Assembly: GCA_039602395.1 (NCBI GenBank)
Contig: JBCNJP010000012.1
Coordinates: 23,502,396-23,566,395 of the forward strand
Direction: 5' to 3'
Length of the DNA: 64,000 nt
Source: Deinandra increscens subsp. villosa
Taxonomy: Eukaryota; Streptophyta; Magnoliopsida; Asterales; Asteraceae
The stretch's first letter is position 1; each line of letters opens with the position of its first letter. The position numbers and the translations under genes were made by a program. The notes beneath the pieces are model-generated. The model saw only the letters and a list, made by a program, of their open reading frames with translations. It did no database searches and was not told the origin of the DNA. Positions 1-12,439 of this stretch are shown here, one piece after another.

Positions 1-563
1 AGTCTGAATACAATGTGTATTTAAGCTTAAATGTTACACATAATAACTTCTTTACTTTTTACATTTTATAGACAGAGACTCATGTACCCTTTATATCTAT
101 TAGTAAATCAATAAAGTAAACAAATTTTGTTTATAACAAGACTTAAACCCTTACCACTTAAAAGGATACCACCTTAATCTCTCTTTATTTATTTTGAGTT
201 CTATTTTTTGAGGCACCACAGAATTGAACCAACGTCATTTTTGGGACATAAACCGGTTAACCTACTCATAAGAATGTCTCTATAAGGACTTTTTGAGTTC
301 TAATTATATTAAGACACTAAAACCTATAAGATTTTGAATTGAACCAAGAGAGTCAAAAGTAGCAATTAATAGCTAGGCTGTCCAATTCAAAATCAAAACG
401 GGTATATGGTTCGGATCCCCATTAAACTACCCAGAGTTTAAATATTCCATTCCACCACCACATCTCCACCTCAGTCGACGGAACCACATCCTTATTTCGT
501 CATCTTCCTTCTGAATTCCCTATGTACTCTACTCATCATTTTCAGTGAAATTTTTCATTCACT
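1..563 (+). promoter_or_regulatory. 5' flank of the TRM-like gene
   Basis: No coding sequence is visible. The stretch is AT-rich and lies directly upstream of the start codon at 564, so it should hold the promoter and 5' UTR. A weak TATA-like TTTAAATATTCC lies near 437, about 120 bases before the ATG. I see no repeat boundary here, and the transcription start cannot be fixed from sequence alone. Confidence 0.4.
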
Positions 564-2748
564 ATGGGAAGAGACTGGTTGTACAAGGCTAGCAGGGGCG
601 GTGGTGGGAAATCGATTAATACATCCTCCACTGGTTGCATGACTGCCATTTTCAATCTGTTTGATATCCAAGTCCAACACCACCATCATCCATCTTTCAT
701 ATCTCAATCCTCCATCACTGACTCCTCCTCTACCTTTTCTCTTCAAGGCATAGAAGCGCCCAGGAATAGCTTGGAGTCTCCCGATGTTAAACAACAGACT
801 ACTGACTTTAACATACCAGTAAGTAAGCGTATTTTAATTTTTCAATACTCCTATGTATGGATATAAGCCTCTGAAAACCTTCGGTAATAACATTCACAAT
901 AAATATAACTTCTTTATATTATAAGATATCTTTAAATTTATAGAAAAATATATGAAAATGTCTTTTTCCTTTACTAGACTCTATCCTTAAACTTAGAAAA
1001 CTTTTAGAGATAGGGAAATGATTTATTAGCAAGTGTTTTTTGAGAATAAGTAATAAGAAGTTGATTTTTTTTTAAATCTCTAAATTTTATTGATAAATAC
1101 GATTCTTTGATAAATTAAAAGATAAAGAAGCTATTGTAATTTGTAAATGCTCAAAGTTCGCAAAAACCTTTACAAACGCCTCCTATTTTTAACCTTTTTA
1201 GTGTCTATAATAGTGGTTATAGTAAAATATTAATGTAACTAAGCTTCAATCATGATTAAAAGACTACTGAGTTTAAATTATTTTTTATCAAAATGTTGGT
1301 GTTAAAAATGTGTAAGAGATTAACGTGATAAGTTTCAATTATCTGAATTTTTTAATGCAGGTGGGTAGAATTCAAATCGAAACAAGGCGGTCAACATTCA
1401 GCGACGACAGCTCTCCGGTCACTAAAACACCTAATGTTGTTGCTAGACTAATGGGTCTCGATCTTCTCCCGGAATATTCCTCTCCGAGACCATCATCCTC
1501 CGATCACCACCGCAGTCATTCATTACCGGCGACTCCCAGATTATCAACCGCCATCCCGGATCATAACGGTTACCACCACCGCCTCTCGCTCCACGTCGAC
1601 AAAGAGAATTACAACGTTGTAATGGCACGACGGCGGTCGGAAGTTCCGGTGAACAACCGGCAAGATGACGATCATCATCGTTCAACTCAAAACATGAAGC
1701 AGAAGAGTAGAAAAATCAACCGGAAAGTTGGTGCCGACATTACAAACACCGTGTCACCGGCGAGAAATAAACATCGGAGACGAGATAAGGATCTTGATTT
1801 GCTCAAACAAAAAGTGTCTCCGGCGAGAGAGAAAACCCCGTTATCGAACCCACCGAAGCTCAAATTGTTGGACATAAAAAACAATCTTAAAAAACCAACT
1901 TCACATGCTTCATCTCTCAAAGAGCAGGTGAAATCAAAAACTCAAGCATCAAACTCCCATCAAACGCCATCGTTGAAGCTCCCGAAAGATACCAAAATTA
2001 AGAGAATCGAAAGATACGATTTGCATCAGCATGAGAAGGTGTTTTTTAACAGAAAGAAATCAGATCATAGATTACCGGATGATCGTGTTTTGAATGTCAA
2101 GAACAGAAGAAAGAAAGACATGACGTCATCCTCTTCAAGTGCAACAAGGTTATCTCAAAAACAGGTATATCATTTGTTCATTTACAAAAAAGTTAAGTTT
2201 ATAAATACTACACATCTTTTATATATATAAAATCTACTAGCTAGGTTATACAACAAAGTTTTATGACAAACGTATTAGTAAAAATAATATTTTTTGTCAA
2301 TCAGATTCTCTCTTTCATCATATCATAAAGTATTTCCTATATTTTGACACTTTTAATTTACTATATTATTAATTTCTTACATCAGTAAATATGTAATCAA
2401 ATTTTAACTTATCTTGAAATGGGTTCTGATCTGTAGGTTTAACTTCTGTTTATGGAATATTTGATTTTGCAGGTGTCCTTACCTTGTAATCTGAACTCTT
2501 CGTACAACTCAAATCACACCCACAATCGCAAGTCATCAGCGGCCACCACCACCGCCGCCGCCGCCGCCGGCTGTCCTTTCTCCGACGGAGAGGTGATGCT
2601 GTGGTCGTCGGCGTTTGAGGCTGAGGTGGAGGGTGCAGTGATAGAAATAGAGAGTGAGATTTTTAAGAATTTGGTGGACGAGATTGTAACTGAAACAATG
2701 GCATCGGCAAGGTCCGACAGGGTGAGGTCACATGTGCTGTTCACATGA
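564..2748 (+). CDS. TRM/LONGIFOLIA-type (VARLMGL motif, DUF4378-like end) protein, three exons
   Basis: I model three exons: 564-818, 1361-2164 and 2473-2748. The donors are CCA|GTAAGT and CAG|GTATAT and both acceptors end in GCAG. Both introns are phase 0, giving 444 residues and a TGA at 2746-2748. The N-terminus (MGRDWLYKASRGGGG, then GCMTAIFNLFDIQ) and VVARLMGLD at about residues 111-119 are hallmarks of the plant TRM family. The middle is Ser/Lys/Arg-rich and probably disordered. A five-Ala run lies at 381-385. The C-terminus has an acidic helix around IESEIFKNLVDEIVTET (412-428), as at the end of DUF4378. Known TRM proteins recruit TON1/PP2A to cortical microtubules and affect cell shape; that role is inferred here. 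The protein is short for the family, and the DUF4378 part is reduced to its last helix. Confidence 0.85.
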
Positions 2749-2932
2749 CCAGATGCTATTCATTTGGGACAATAAGGTAGCCACATTTGGAAAGTCTGCT
2801 CTATTTCGCAGAGGAAAGAAAATTGGTTCTCACAAGTTGATGATTCGATTCATAATTGTTGTCTTGGGTTTTCCATCTATATATATTTAACTATTAAAAT
2901 CACAACTATACTAAATCACAATACTTATTATA

Positions 2933-3009
2933 TATATATATATTTTTTTTAAACAGCTACTTCATTGAAAAAAAAACCCTAGCGGAAAGCTAGAAAAGGG
3001 GTAACAAAC
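2933..3009 (-). mobile_element. severely 5'-truncated LINE 3' end with 12-bp target duplication
   Basis: The insert starts with a T-run (the poly(A) tail of a minus-strand retroposon) followed by a LINE-like 3' end (AGCTACTTCATTG). It is flanked by perfect 12-bp direct repeats ATACTTATTATA at 2921-2932 and 3010-3021. Only about 77 bases were inserted, typical of aborted target-primed reverse transcription. The adjoining 2749-2920 is the 3' flank of the TRM-like gene, and 3022-3239 is AT-rich with nothing recognised. Confidence 0.6.
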
Positions 3010-3239
3010 ATACTTATTATACTTTACATTATTTAAATTTATAACCTTTATATTTTGTATAAAACAAGATATTACTACTCAATATCTCCGGGCGTTGTCA
3101 CAATATAACATGTGTACAAAAAGCTAGTTAACATTTCTAAATCGTAATATAATACAAAAACACTATATATGCAACGACGTTAAAATTAGAATCCTAGTTA
3201 AATATTACACTACAAAAAATTAAATACTTAAAATTAGAG

Positions 3240-3465
3240 GACTTGTCCTACTGCCTATCATGCGATGAGGGGAGACTTAGGACCTCAAGGTCATGAGTTC
3301 GATCCCTAGGCTCCCCCAAGTTTTACCACCCGACCGTTCACGAATGTGGGTTTTTCTAAGATGGGCTCAACTGCTGGGCTCGTAGCTACCCTAACATTGT
3401 ATGTGTCAGAGTCGCGTTGAGGCTTAACCGGTTCATGAGTGTGAGAACCTGAAAAAAAATTTCCC
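3240..3465 (+). mobile_element. tRNA-related SINE-like copy
   Basis: The stretch has a Pol III B-box-like motif GAGTTCGATCCC (about 3296-3307), preceded at tRNA-like distance by a possible A box in 3248-3275. A non-tRNA body follows (GGGCTCAACTGCTGGGCTCG), ending in an A-rich tail at 3452-3460. I could not find clean target duplications. 3466-3667 is AT-rich with three GTTGCAAC/GTTGCGA-like motifs and a G-run at 3636-3648; no gene is seen there. Confidence 0.5.
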
Positions 3466-3667
3466 TTGCTTTTGAGTAGCAACACATTTTATGATTCATG
3501 TTTCGTTCGAAAATTTTGCAACAAGGTTGCAACGTTTCATTTGCGATTCTAAAAACTCTTTATAACAGAGTTGCAACTTTTAAGCTTATGAACTTTATAC
3601 CCTTAGCAACACGGTTGCGATTTTACTTTTCGGGTGGGGGGGGGGGAATTCTTTAACGAGGGAAGGG

Positions 3668-6600
3668 TGTGACATTCTGGCCCGTCGGGTGGAAACCAAA
3701 CTTTAAAAACAGTTAAAACCTGATAAACCGGGAATCACGTATATAGGCGTAGTATGTCAATTAAGGTATTAGAAGAGTCTAGTAGCCTTAAAACACTTCA
3801 CAAACATCACACAAGTTCGAGTCTCGAAACATTGGTGATTAGCTGAAAATTGGTATGTGTTGTGACTTACATGCGAAACTGCTGCGTGAATTTAACTACA
3901 CAATAGTAATATGTTGTTATATGGCATGTTTATACTTGATTTTGTTGGATTCAATGTGATAAATATGATGAATTAAAAATGAGAGAAAACGTAGAAAACC
4001 AGGACCAAAAACCGCGAAAAGCAGACAAAACGAAAACCAGTCAACAAAAGTCAATTGGGGAGGACTGACCAGGCGGTTCGCGGACCGCCAAATCAACCCA
4101 GTGAACCTAGTGACGGTCCGCAACTGGCCCAGTCGGGCAAAAACCCTAAAACCCACTATTAAAGCACCATTAGCGGCATCCTCCTCATTCTTACAACCTC
4201 TAAACACCTCTAGAAACCCTAAATCTGCTGTGTAATCATCCCTCATCATCCCATTGAAGATATTCATCCATTTTGTGAAGATTGAAGTCCATTATCATCC
4301 TCATTTCCATCATTAATCCTTGGTATGATTATTTCTTTATTTTGCCTCGTTTAGATGTCATCAAGATCCAATCTTTATGCTAGATTTAGGGTGATATGGT
4401 GTTGTTGTGGTGATTAATGCTTAGATCTAGTAGATCTAATGATAAAAACTTGATTTTTATGCATGAGAATGAAGATGGATGATGTTATATGTTAGATCTA
4501 GGGTTTGGTGAATTGGATAATGATAAAGGTTGAACTTTGATGCTTGATTCATGCCATGGATGCATGTAAATGATAGATCCAGGGTTTTGGTGCAATAAAG
4601 TTGTAAACTTTACGTGAAACCTTCGATAAAAATCCGATTTTTACGATAGAGCATGCTAGATCTAGGGTAAAGGTGTGTGTTTTGTGTTCGATCTTTGATA
4701 AGGATGCATGATCTAGGTTATTGGATATATAGCGCATGAGAAAGTCATTAACTTGATATATACATGCATGAAAAATGATTTATTAATAATATTAATTTTC
4801 CTCTAGCGCGAAACGCGATCGAAGGATAAGGTAACATGCATGTTGGATGTTATGAACACCTTATACGACTTGAAATATGCTAAACATGGATTACGGTGGC
4901 TTAATGTGCAATAACAATGTGGTTTTAACATGAACTTAGCTTGTATGATATAAATATATATTTACCGGAAAAAATAATAATTATGTGACGCATATGTATG
5001 ATCATGTAATTGCTTGGCTATGTGTTTGCATGTTATTGGTCAAATTAATTATGAGCTATACGTGTGTACAAGTCCTAAGTCTTGGTGTGCGTGCGGTGTA
5101 TATAAAAATATTACAATATTAGTGACAACCTTTTAGCATTAAGCTTTTAAATTTATAAACACGATTTTACTTAAACTACTATTATTTCACCACATTTACG
5201 GGCAAGTGTACCCATTGTGGAGAAATATTGTAGTGTTAACTTGAATCGGGATCACTCAAGGACACAATGGAAAGTGAAAACTCTCGATACTTCACATTTG
5301 CTAACGTCTAACTAACTCTATCATTTAGGTTGAAAAATAAGGATTTTTAAAAAAAGAAAACAAAGATATAGATAAAATGGGGTTTCGGACTTAAGTAGTC
5401 GCAGTTAATATTGTCTGGAAAGACTTTACCATTAGTGAAGTTAACAAGTTGTTTGTTTATGATCTTTTCCCAAGATTGTTTATTGATAGGAAACTAGACC
5501 GCCTCTCAGTCTCAAATCTAGTATCACTACTCTCCCAGACGATTGTCCATTTAAGGTACGAACCCTAGGGAAGTGTGCTGTCAATGAACAAATTTAGTGG
5601 TATAATGCCACTTAGTTGTAGGGCTCCTTGGTCGGGCAACCGTTACACTCGGCACACCGTCATGAACCAACAGGGGAACAACCATGCGTGCCGGATTATT
5701 TTGTTATGAAAATGATCTTTTCAAGGGACTAAGACCCGTCTCTTCCACACACCGCTCTCGGGCATGCGCGTAAGTCGTAATCAGAGCCAAATCCACCAAC
5801 GCGTACCTTCGGCTTTCGTGAGGTGACAAAATATTACCAACCATTTTTCCTAACAATATATTTTCAGCCTGCACACGCATGGTCAGCCGGGTTTTCTTAC
5901 ATAGACATAAGGACCCCGAACGTATCATGTAGCATGAGGCGCATGTCACCCGAAAGATCATGCATCGTCCCCCATTCGGGTATCACAAGTCCGGTTGATG
6001 AGATTTCGACTCCTCAAATGGTCTGTGATACGTAGAGCACGTTTGTTCAAATTGGTTAACAATAAACTTTCAACAAAAATGGTTTCCATAAAGTCATTAG
6101 ACACACCTCGAGACGAGTTCATAAAGACAACTTAAGAACTTACCAATGGTCGTTTTCTTCCAAACAAGTATAAGAATATAGCTAATCATAGCTTTAAGAT
6201 TTGCAAATAAGTAAAAGAAGATTTCATAGACAAAAGATTGCAATTTACTTATTTGGTTAATGTTCTTACAAACTTCGACATACAAAAGACACGAAAACGC
6301 CAAGTGGTTCGAGAAGAGAAAAGAAAATCTAATCTACAAAAGTAAGGAATAAGTGAGCGAGTTGGAATGAGGAAATGGGCCAGCTTTTATAGGCTTCAAG
6401 GAGTTCGGAACGGGGTCGTGATGGGTCGTGCCCGTCAGAATTGAATCAGGCCTGGGCTGTGTCAGACGGAATGGGGTGTGTCAACAGAGAGCACGGGGCC
6501 GTGTTGTCAGGGGCTTCTTGTCGGGACAGTCGGTCAACACAGTCAACACTCATACTGATATGTGTCTTAGGTGAAGTCTAAGGGGATCCATTGCTTTTTG

Positions 6601-7485
6601 TTGGTTATTTATTTTGATTACTAAATTTGCACCCAAAGGTGAGTTTACAACCCCACTTTTTTCATTTTTGGGGGGAGAAGACATGCGGTAACGTTTACGT
6701 TTTCATAAACACTCTTTTGATTGATATACTATATTGTGACCATAGCGAGATTCAATTCGCCAAATCATAAAAGTCCTTCTGCAGCGTACCATGAATATCA
6801 GCTTGATAACAGAGAAATATTTAGTAGATCTACCGTGTCTGAAAAGCCTTGCCCCCAGCTAGTCGTTCTAGCCCAACTCGCTTTCTAGGGAGTGGAGACG
6901 GGTACTATATTGTCCTAAGGTTTTCTCATTATTCAAAAAAGGCATGTGGGGGAGGCAACATCATTCAGTCAAGTAATGGGTATAGGGCGTTATTGAGTTA
7001 TAATAAGCATGGTCTAGCTATCCAATGGGTATATTAGTTGCTTTGGGATCGGTAATCCTGCTTTCAGTTAGGTCAAGTTGAGACTAATTGGTTAACTAAT
7101 GGTTTTGATAAATAATTTTCCAACTATTTTACTTAAACTATGTGAGCTCACCAACCTCGTGTTGACACTTTTTAGCATGTTTCTTTCTTAGGTCCTTAGG
7201 CGGCATGGCTAGGGCGCACGTGCTAGGTGACGCATTTTCATTCATAAAAATTTGATGTATGTCGTATTGATGCATGTGTGCATCCGAAACTTTTAAACAT
7301 GTTTGGTTTAACTTATGCTTTCGGAACTAAAATTGTTTAGACAAACATTACGAACTTTAAACTATAAACCATTAAACGTTTTGTTTATGCATATAGTATG
7401 TTCTATGTGTATGATGACTTAGATCCTGATATGTCACGTCCCTAATGCGGTGACACACTGCGGGTGAAATTTTGGGGGTGTCACA
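3668..7485 (+). mobile_element. long chromovirus-type LTR (probable solo LTR), interrupted
   Basis: It starts TGTGACATTC and ends GGGGGTGTCACA, the TG...CA layout of a Ty3/Gypsy LTR. Inside are a promoter-like part near 4150-4320 (TATTAAAG, then CT/CA-rich leader), an AAGGTGAGTTTACAACCCC block near 6638, and CTCACCAACCTCGTGTTGAC near 7148, which resembles a block near the 3' end of the LTR at 48313-52189. No gag or pol lies on either side. The LTR is split by a different LTR at about 5083-6575. I found no convincing target duplication, so the ends are moderately sure. Confidence 0.5.
5083..6575 (-). mobile_element. Tat/Athila-type LTR, minus orientation, copy 1
   Basis: The stretch is clearly homologous to 62303-64000: TGGTGTGCGTG start, ACGGGCAAGTGTACCC block at 5199, GTCATGAACCAACAGGGGAA at 5660, GACCCCGAACGTATCATGTAG at 5911. 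Read on the minus strand, the order is a GC-rich palindrome zone (6400-6520), a TATA-like CCTATAAAAG at about 6388-6397, then the leader. The low-coordinate end is fairly firm; the high end near 6575 is approximate because similarity to the other copy fades. It sits inside the LTR at 3668-7485 and so is younger than it. Confidence 0.55.
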
Positions 7486-7689
7486 GTGGGTGGGAAGCCT
7501 TTTTCCTTTGAGTTTTTTGGGTATTCAAGCCATTTGTTCATTAGTTGTTTTAAAAAAATATTAGAAGCATTAGTTAATTTTTACATTAAGAAGAATAATT
7601 AATTATTACACTACACCATTGTTTTTAAAGAAAATAATTATATATTACAAATATATTAAAAGAATTAATTAAATATAATAATATGTTTT

Positions 7690-8250
7690 TTCTATTTTAG
7701 TTTTTTTAACGACAATGATTTATTAATGGTGAAGCCAACATAACACTAACCCCCAGACACACCAAAATACAAAACACAGATTAAGGAATCACCAAACAAT
7801 AGAAAATGGCATTACAAATAAACAATGAAATTCATCCATTCATTCCAAGTAGCCACCACTTTTTAGCAGATTTTTATTCCAAAGATGTGACAGAATTTTG
7901 ATTTCCTCTAGTATAGCTTCCATCAAGACATTTTTTAATTGTGTACCAAGTCGCTTCTAGCTATTCAGATGCACCAACAAGACACGGAGATCACTTCTTG
8001 TATAGTTTTGCTTGTCAGATCCCCAGTGGAGAGATTTGTGAAAATCGAGAATGTCATTGATGGAGAATGCAAAGATGCAAAGATTTTTCAGCCACACAGA
8101 GATGAGACGCCACACTCCATTGGATAAAGGGTAACCAGTGAGTCTGTGATCAATAGTTTCTTCACATTCTGAGCATGAAGAACAAAGGTTGGAAGCCAAA
8201 GTAATACCTCTCTTTCCAAGTTTGAACCGAGTCAGCAATCTTCTAAAGAA
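7690..8250 (-). pseudogene. LINE (L1-type) 3' fragment with zinc-binding C-terminus of reverse transcriptase
   Basis: On the minus strand a 93-codon frame (8238-7957) reads LCSSCSECEETIDHRL...GVWRLISVWL. This matches the zf-RVT domain that ends plant L1-type ORF2 proteins: a Cys-X2-Cys pair, a His, then VW and W. The frame continues in degraded form to about 7800. A 3' UTR follows and then a T-run (minus-strand poly(A)) near 7698-7707. Everything upstream in ORF2 is missing, cut off next to the CACTA end at 8270. It is a dead fragment. Confidence 0.7.
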
Positions 8251-8269
8251 GATCTCTACATAAATATGT

Positions 8270-8430
8270 CACTACCAGAAAATATGCCTTTACTGACGCA
8301 TAAATTATGACACACACTGATTTTATGACACACAAAAGTGTGTGTCATAAAAACAGTCATAATTTCTAAAATCTGAAGAGTAGATGACACGCATTTTTGT
8401 GTGTCATAAAAAAAATAAAACACTGAGTAC
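8270..8430 (+). mobile_element. CACTA-type (En/Spm) terminus with palindromic subterminal repeats
   Basis: The sequence opens CACTACCAGAAAAT, a typical plant CACTA terminal inverted repeat. It is followed by repeated mutually inverted motifs (ATGACACACA and TGTGTGTCATAAA at about 8309-8350 and 8385-8411), the usual transposase-binding subterminal array. I did not find the matching ...GTAGTG end, so the right boundary of the element is unknown; it may extend well beyond 9772. Confidence 0.6.
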
Positions 8431-9420
8431 ACTTGTTAAAACTTTGTGTCATCCCCCTCTGTCGCCTTATACTTCCATCCCTCGCTCGTATAAAATCGTC
8501 CCCGCTTCTAATCCATCTCACCTCCATCACTCGACACACAAAAGCCCTAGTCTCATTCTCACCTCAGCTCCATCCCTCCCCACTATGTGACCTACGATTC
8601 CCCATCACTCCACATTCTCTATTCTGGCTAATCGACCTCACTCTCCAGTATGCTTAATCGCAAATTCAAAGTCTTCTCTTGTTATTTCTTTCGGCTACAC
8701 ATTTGGTTAATTCAGGTAAAATAAACCAACAATATTGCTGGGTTAGTATCATCAGATTCAATTTACGATTTTTCAAAACCTAGGAAGGTTAATCTAGAAA
8801 ATATCACGAAATTGGCTTCCAACTCAGATCTGATAAACTCATCTTTGAAGGTCATCTTCACCTCACTCTCTGTCATCCTTTCAATGTAGCGTGAATTTGA
8901 TCCAATTAGGTTATTTTACGAACTAACCGATGATTTTAATGGCAATGTTGATACATTTTTAAATTTGTTGATTTTCCATGATATAATATTTTTGGAAGCC
9001 TAACTTGAGCTCCTTTAGCTTGAATTATGGACTGATTTTGCTCTAATCTAAACATCAAATCATTTATTGGAGTTTCTGATTTCACTTACCAACTAAAGCT
9101 CGTGATTTTACGACAATTTCTATGATACATTTCTAAATTTTGAGCTGTTTGCAATGAGATACTATTATTGGAACCATAATTTAAGCTCGTTTAGTTTGAA
9201 TTATAGGCTGATTTTGCTCCAATCCAAATATCAAATCACTCAGTGAGAGTTCCTATTTCCATTTTTGGATGATGAATATATAGTATGTTGTAAGCTTCTT
9301 GTACACAATTTTAGTTTCTATTTACTTAGAAACCATTTCTTAACTTCATGTCCTTCATAAATGGATCATGTAATATTGTTTTGCTCAATTTTTAAAAGTT
9401 TTGTCTTTACTCGTGTGCAG
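8431..9420 (+). other. CACTA interior: probable captured leader and intron sequence
   Basis: No open frame of note. 8440-8650 is C/T-rich and looks like a plant 5' UTR or exon. 8715-9420 is T-rich and ends in the acceptor-like GTGTGCAG directly before the RING-coding segment, so it is best read as a captured intron. It contains a diverged tandem pair: AGCTCCTTTAGCTTGAATTA near 9008 and AGCTCGTTTAGTTTGAATTA near 9184, both followed by a GGACTGATTTTGCTC-like block. Confidence 0.35.
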
Positions 9421-9772
9421 ACAATGTGTGCAGTCTGTCTAGAAGCTCTAAACTATAGCGCATGCACAACTCCAGGCTAGGCTATATTTATAGCTCAATG
9501 CTCTTATGCTTTCCATTTTGATTGTATAACCTCCAATGTGCAGCATGATGGGGTCACATATCCTATATGTTGTGCAAAATGGCACTTATCTACCCCATAA
9601 CTTAAAGATTCCCCCTTGTAGTTTCGTTTATGGAAATCAGACTGCCAACCCCATCCTCCAAATCCTTGATGAATTGATCGCCACTTATAGAGTTCAGAGA
9701 CGCTCAATACTATTGTTAGCACGTTATGATGATGATGACCCAATTGAACCCAGTCATAGTGTTGGCCATTAA
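9421..9772 (+). pseudogene. captured RING-H2 exon of a WAV3-type E3 ubiquitin ligase, broken
   Basis: Read from the acceptor at 9420 the frame gives TMCAVCLEAL, then AQCSYAFHFDCI, then YPICCAKW, the spacing of a RING-H2 domain. After a frame change it gives NPILQILDELIATYRVQRRS and ARYDDDDPIEP. That combination (RING followed by a Tyr-Asp-Asp-Asp-Asp-Pro segment) is what I know from the WAV3/EDA40 family of vWA-RING ligases. It is not functional: in-frame stops interrupt it, one RING Cys and one His are Tyr, and a frameshift separates the two parts. Its position behind a CACTA terminus suggests transposon capture. Confidence 0.6.
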
Positions 9773-12439
9773 GGTCTTCATCTCTCCATTTCTTTGGAAC
9801 TGCTTGGATGATCCTCTTTTAAACATGCTTACAGACTCTGTGTAAGACTAACACATCAAATAGCTATCGATTTAGTATTAGTCGCTTACTCCAATGGGCC
9901 TGATCTTAGGCTTATATATATTCTCCATTCGATGTCAAACATGTCAAAGATATTATATTTGTTCATGGTGAGAAGTTACATTTGTGTGTATATGTATGCA
10001 TATAGATTGTGTGTATTCTTTAGATACTGGCTTTTCTTTTCTGCACTAACTTTTTTTATTTCCCATGCTCGCTAAAAATGTTGTAGTTGCTTCCTTTTCT
10101 TTTTTCTGCTAGAAAACGCTTAATGTGATGCTTAAAATGCTGGAATAGAATATTTTTATCTTTTAAGATGCTGGTCCTACTGGATGAGTTTTTTTATAAC
10201 TAATTTAGGCTGATTCATGTTATTTGAAGAGCGTGTGTTTGGATTACTGTTTATTTCTCTTTTTTCTTTCTTGGCAACTTGTGAGTTTATAGGTTACATT
10301 GAACCGGTATTGGTGATTCTTCATGAGAAATAACTCACTTGGGCTAAACGTCTCCCATATAAGCATCATACTTGTGTAATTTCTGCACTAAGAATCAGTA
10401 CCACTTTGAAGCAGCATCCACTCATATGTCTGCCACTGTAAGTTTTATTCAATTAGCACATAACTCATATTTTTTTAGATAAATTTGTCAAGTGATAGAA
10501 TAGGGAGTACTTTCCAGTGTCTCTTAATTATTTTTATTTTTTTTGTAAATAAAAAAGACATTTACAATATGAGATCGTTGATTTTTTTTTGTATATTGAA
10601 CACGCTGAATGAAACATTAGAAAGTTCATGTTGGTTCTAATAATCTGATCTACTGTTTTACCATGCGTTTCCTTATAAGCTCATTGAAATTTATTTCTTT
10701 GTATCAGAATCTTCCACATGATGCCTATAAGCTTCTTGTTGTGCAATCTTCTTTTGGTAGAGTTCTTGTAGTTTGTGCAAATACTATCCATTATCATAGC
10801 CAAGTATATAACTCTTTCTACTGTAATCCGAAACACACTTGTAGTTTTCTAGTTGCGAAATCTCTTATAGTATGCTTCTAAATTAGTAAAAAATTTTGTC
10901 CAATCAACATCATGCATATTGGCTTTAAACAATTATGTTGTTCCTGTGGATAGCAGGTGTGTTTTAATTGTGTTTTCCTATCTTTAACTTTTACCAGTCT
11001 TTTCAGCTATGGATTTTCCCTCATTTTCTTCATATAGTTAGAATTCTTGCATGCAACTAATTTGTAGCAATTAGCAAACAAACGAGCCTTTTACATTTGT
11101 CATTCTTTTGAAGTGCCTCGTATATGTCTTCTTATATTACGTATAGGGCTGCTTTGGAATAACATAGCTAGCTCATGGTGTAAGTAAGCAAAAAGAACAA
11201 GTAGATTGAGATGAGATAATACTTGTATTATTTGTTTGCAGAGTCCTAATATTAGAAAAGAAGAAAATTGGCAAACTTTGTTATCAATAAACTTGGTTCA
11301 ATTGACATTTGGGTGAGAACATGTTGTGTAAGATCTTGTTTTAATATGGATGGTGCGGCCTCTAGTGGATCAAGCACCCCCTTTGACTGTTGTGTAAGCT
11401 CTTGTTTTAAACACTAGTGAATTTTCTTCATGTTTTATCTTGTTTCCAAGATTCAAAGTGTAGGTTCTTGTTCGATTGAACCCGTGGTGGTTTCTTTTGC
11501 TGAAGATGACTTTTTATGTTATATTTTCTTATTTACCATAGCTATGAGTCAACAAAATGTGGTCCTAGACAACTCTAATCGTCACTATTCAAAGAGTGAA
11601 AATTTCTTCCTTTGAATTTGGAAATTTCTACTTCCGTCTTAAAATCTTTAACATTTGGTACATGATTATTTGGTTCGTATTATTACGCATTTGATCTTTG
11701 ACATTTGTTCTAATCATTTTTATGGTTGTAAACCTTATTTGCTATAGAGTAGAGGGTGTCTTGGAAGTTTTACTAAGACTCCATTTACAACTACTGATAA
11801 CAAGCAAACTGGAAATCTAGGAAAAGGGAGGGGAGTTTAATACATGATTTGACATGATTTCACTGAATGTGTTGTTAGAAATACCAGTAGCATGACTAAA
11901 AGCTTGTATAAGAAATGAAGAGGATGATGTACGTATCTCTGAGATTCTTTTTACCATCTCCATTTAACATAACTTGCATAGTGAGGAAGTTATTGATCAA
12001 TTGCAGGTATGTATCTACAAGAAATTAGTATATACACACCAAGTTTCTTGAAATATAATATGGAAGTTTGATTTGATGTAGCTTGTACAACATTGGGTAC
12101 ACTCATTTTTGCAGTCTTAAACAGGTTGGGTTCTGGAAGAAATGTTGGAAAATTTGATGGGCATTCAAGGAGAATTCTAAGTTGTGCATTCAAATCAACA
12201 TGACCATTTCGGACAGTCTCATGTGGAGAGGATTTCTTGATCAACTTCTATGAACGACCACAATTTAAGTTCAAGCAGTCACATAGGTTTGATTCATTCA
12301 TAACATTATCTCTACACAGTATCTTGATGATAATATTATCCATCTAATAGATTATGATTCAACATCAAATTAGTGATACCCAAGTATCCTTCTGTTGCAT
12401 TTTATTTGATTGAATTATTTCTTGATATTCTCGTATTTA
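9773..12439. other. AT-rich stretch without a recognisable gene
   Basis: Only short frames occur on either strand and none shows a family signature. T-rich, intron-like tracts alternate with exon-like bits (for example around 10690-10800 and 12110-12240), so this may be more of the captured gene or the CACTA interior. I could not confirm an exon chain. No CACTA right end, TIR or LTR was seen. Confidence 0.3.

Noticed and set aside
3217..3667. Possible CACTA end at CACTACAAAAAATT with GTTGCAAC repeats
   Set aside because: A SINE-like copy intervenes, and no second end or 3-bp duplication was found.
6571..6579. AGTCT near 6575 as target duplication of the inserted LTR at 5083
   Set aside because: The LTR would not end in CA there, and a 5-base match in this span is likely by chance.
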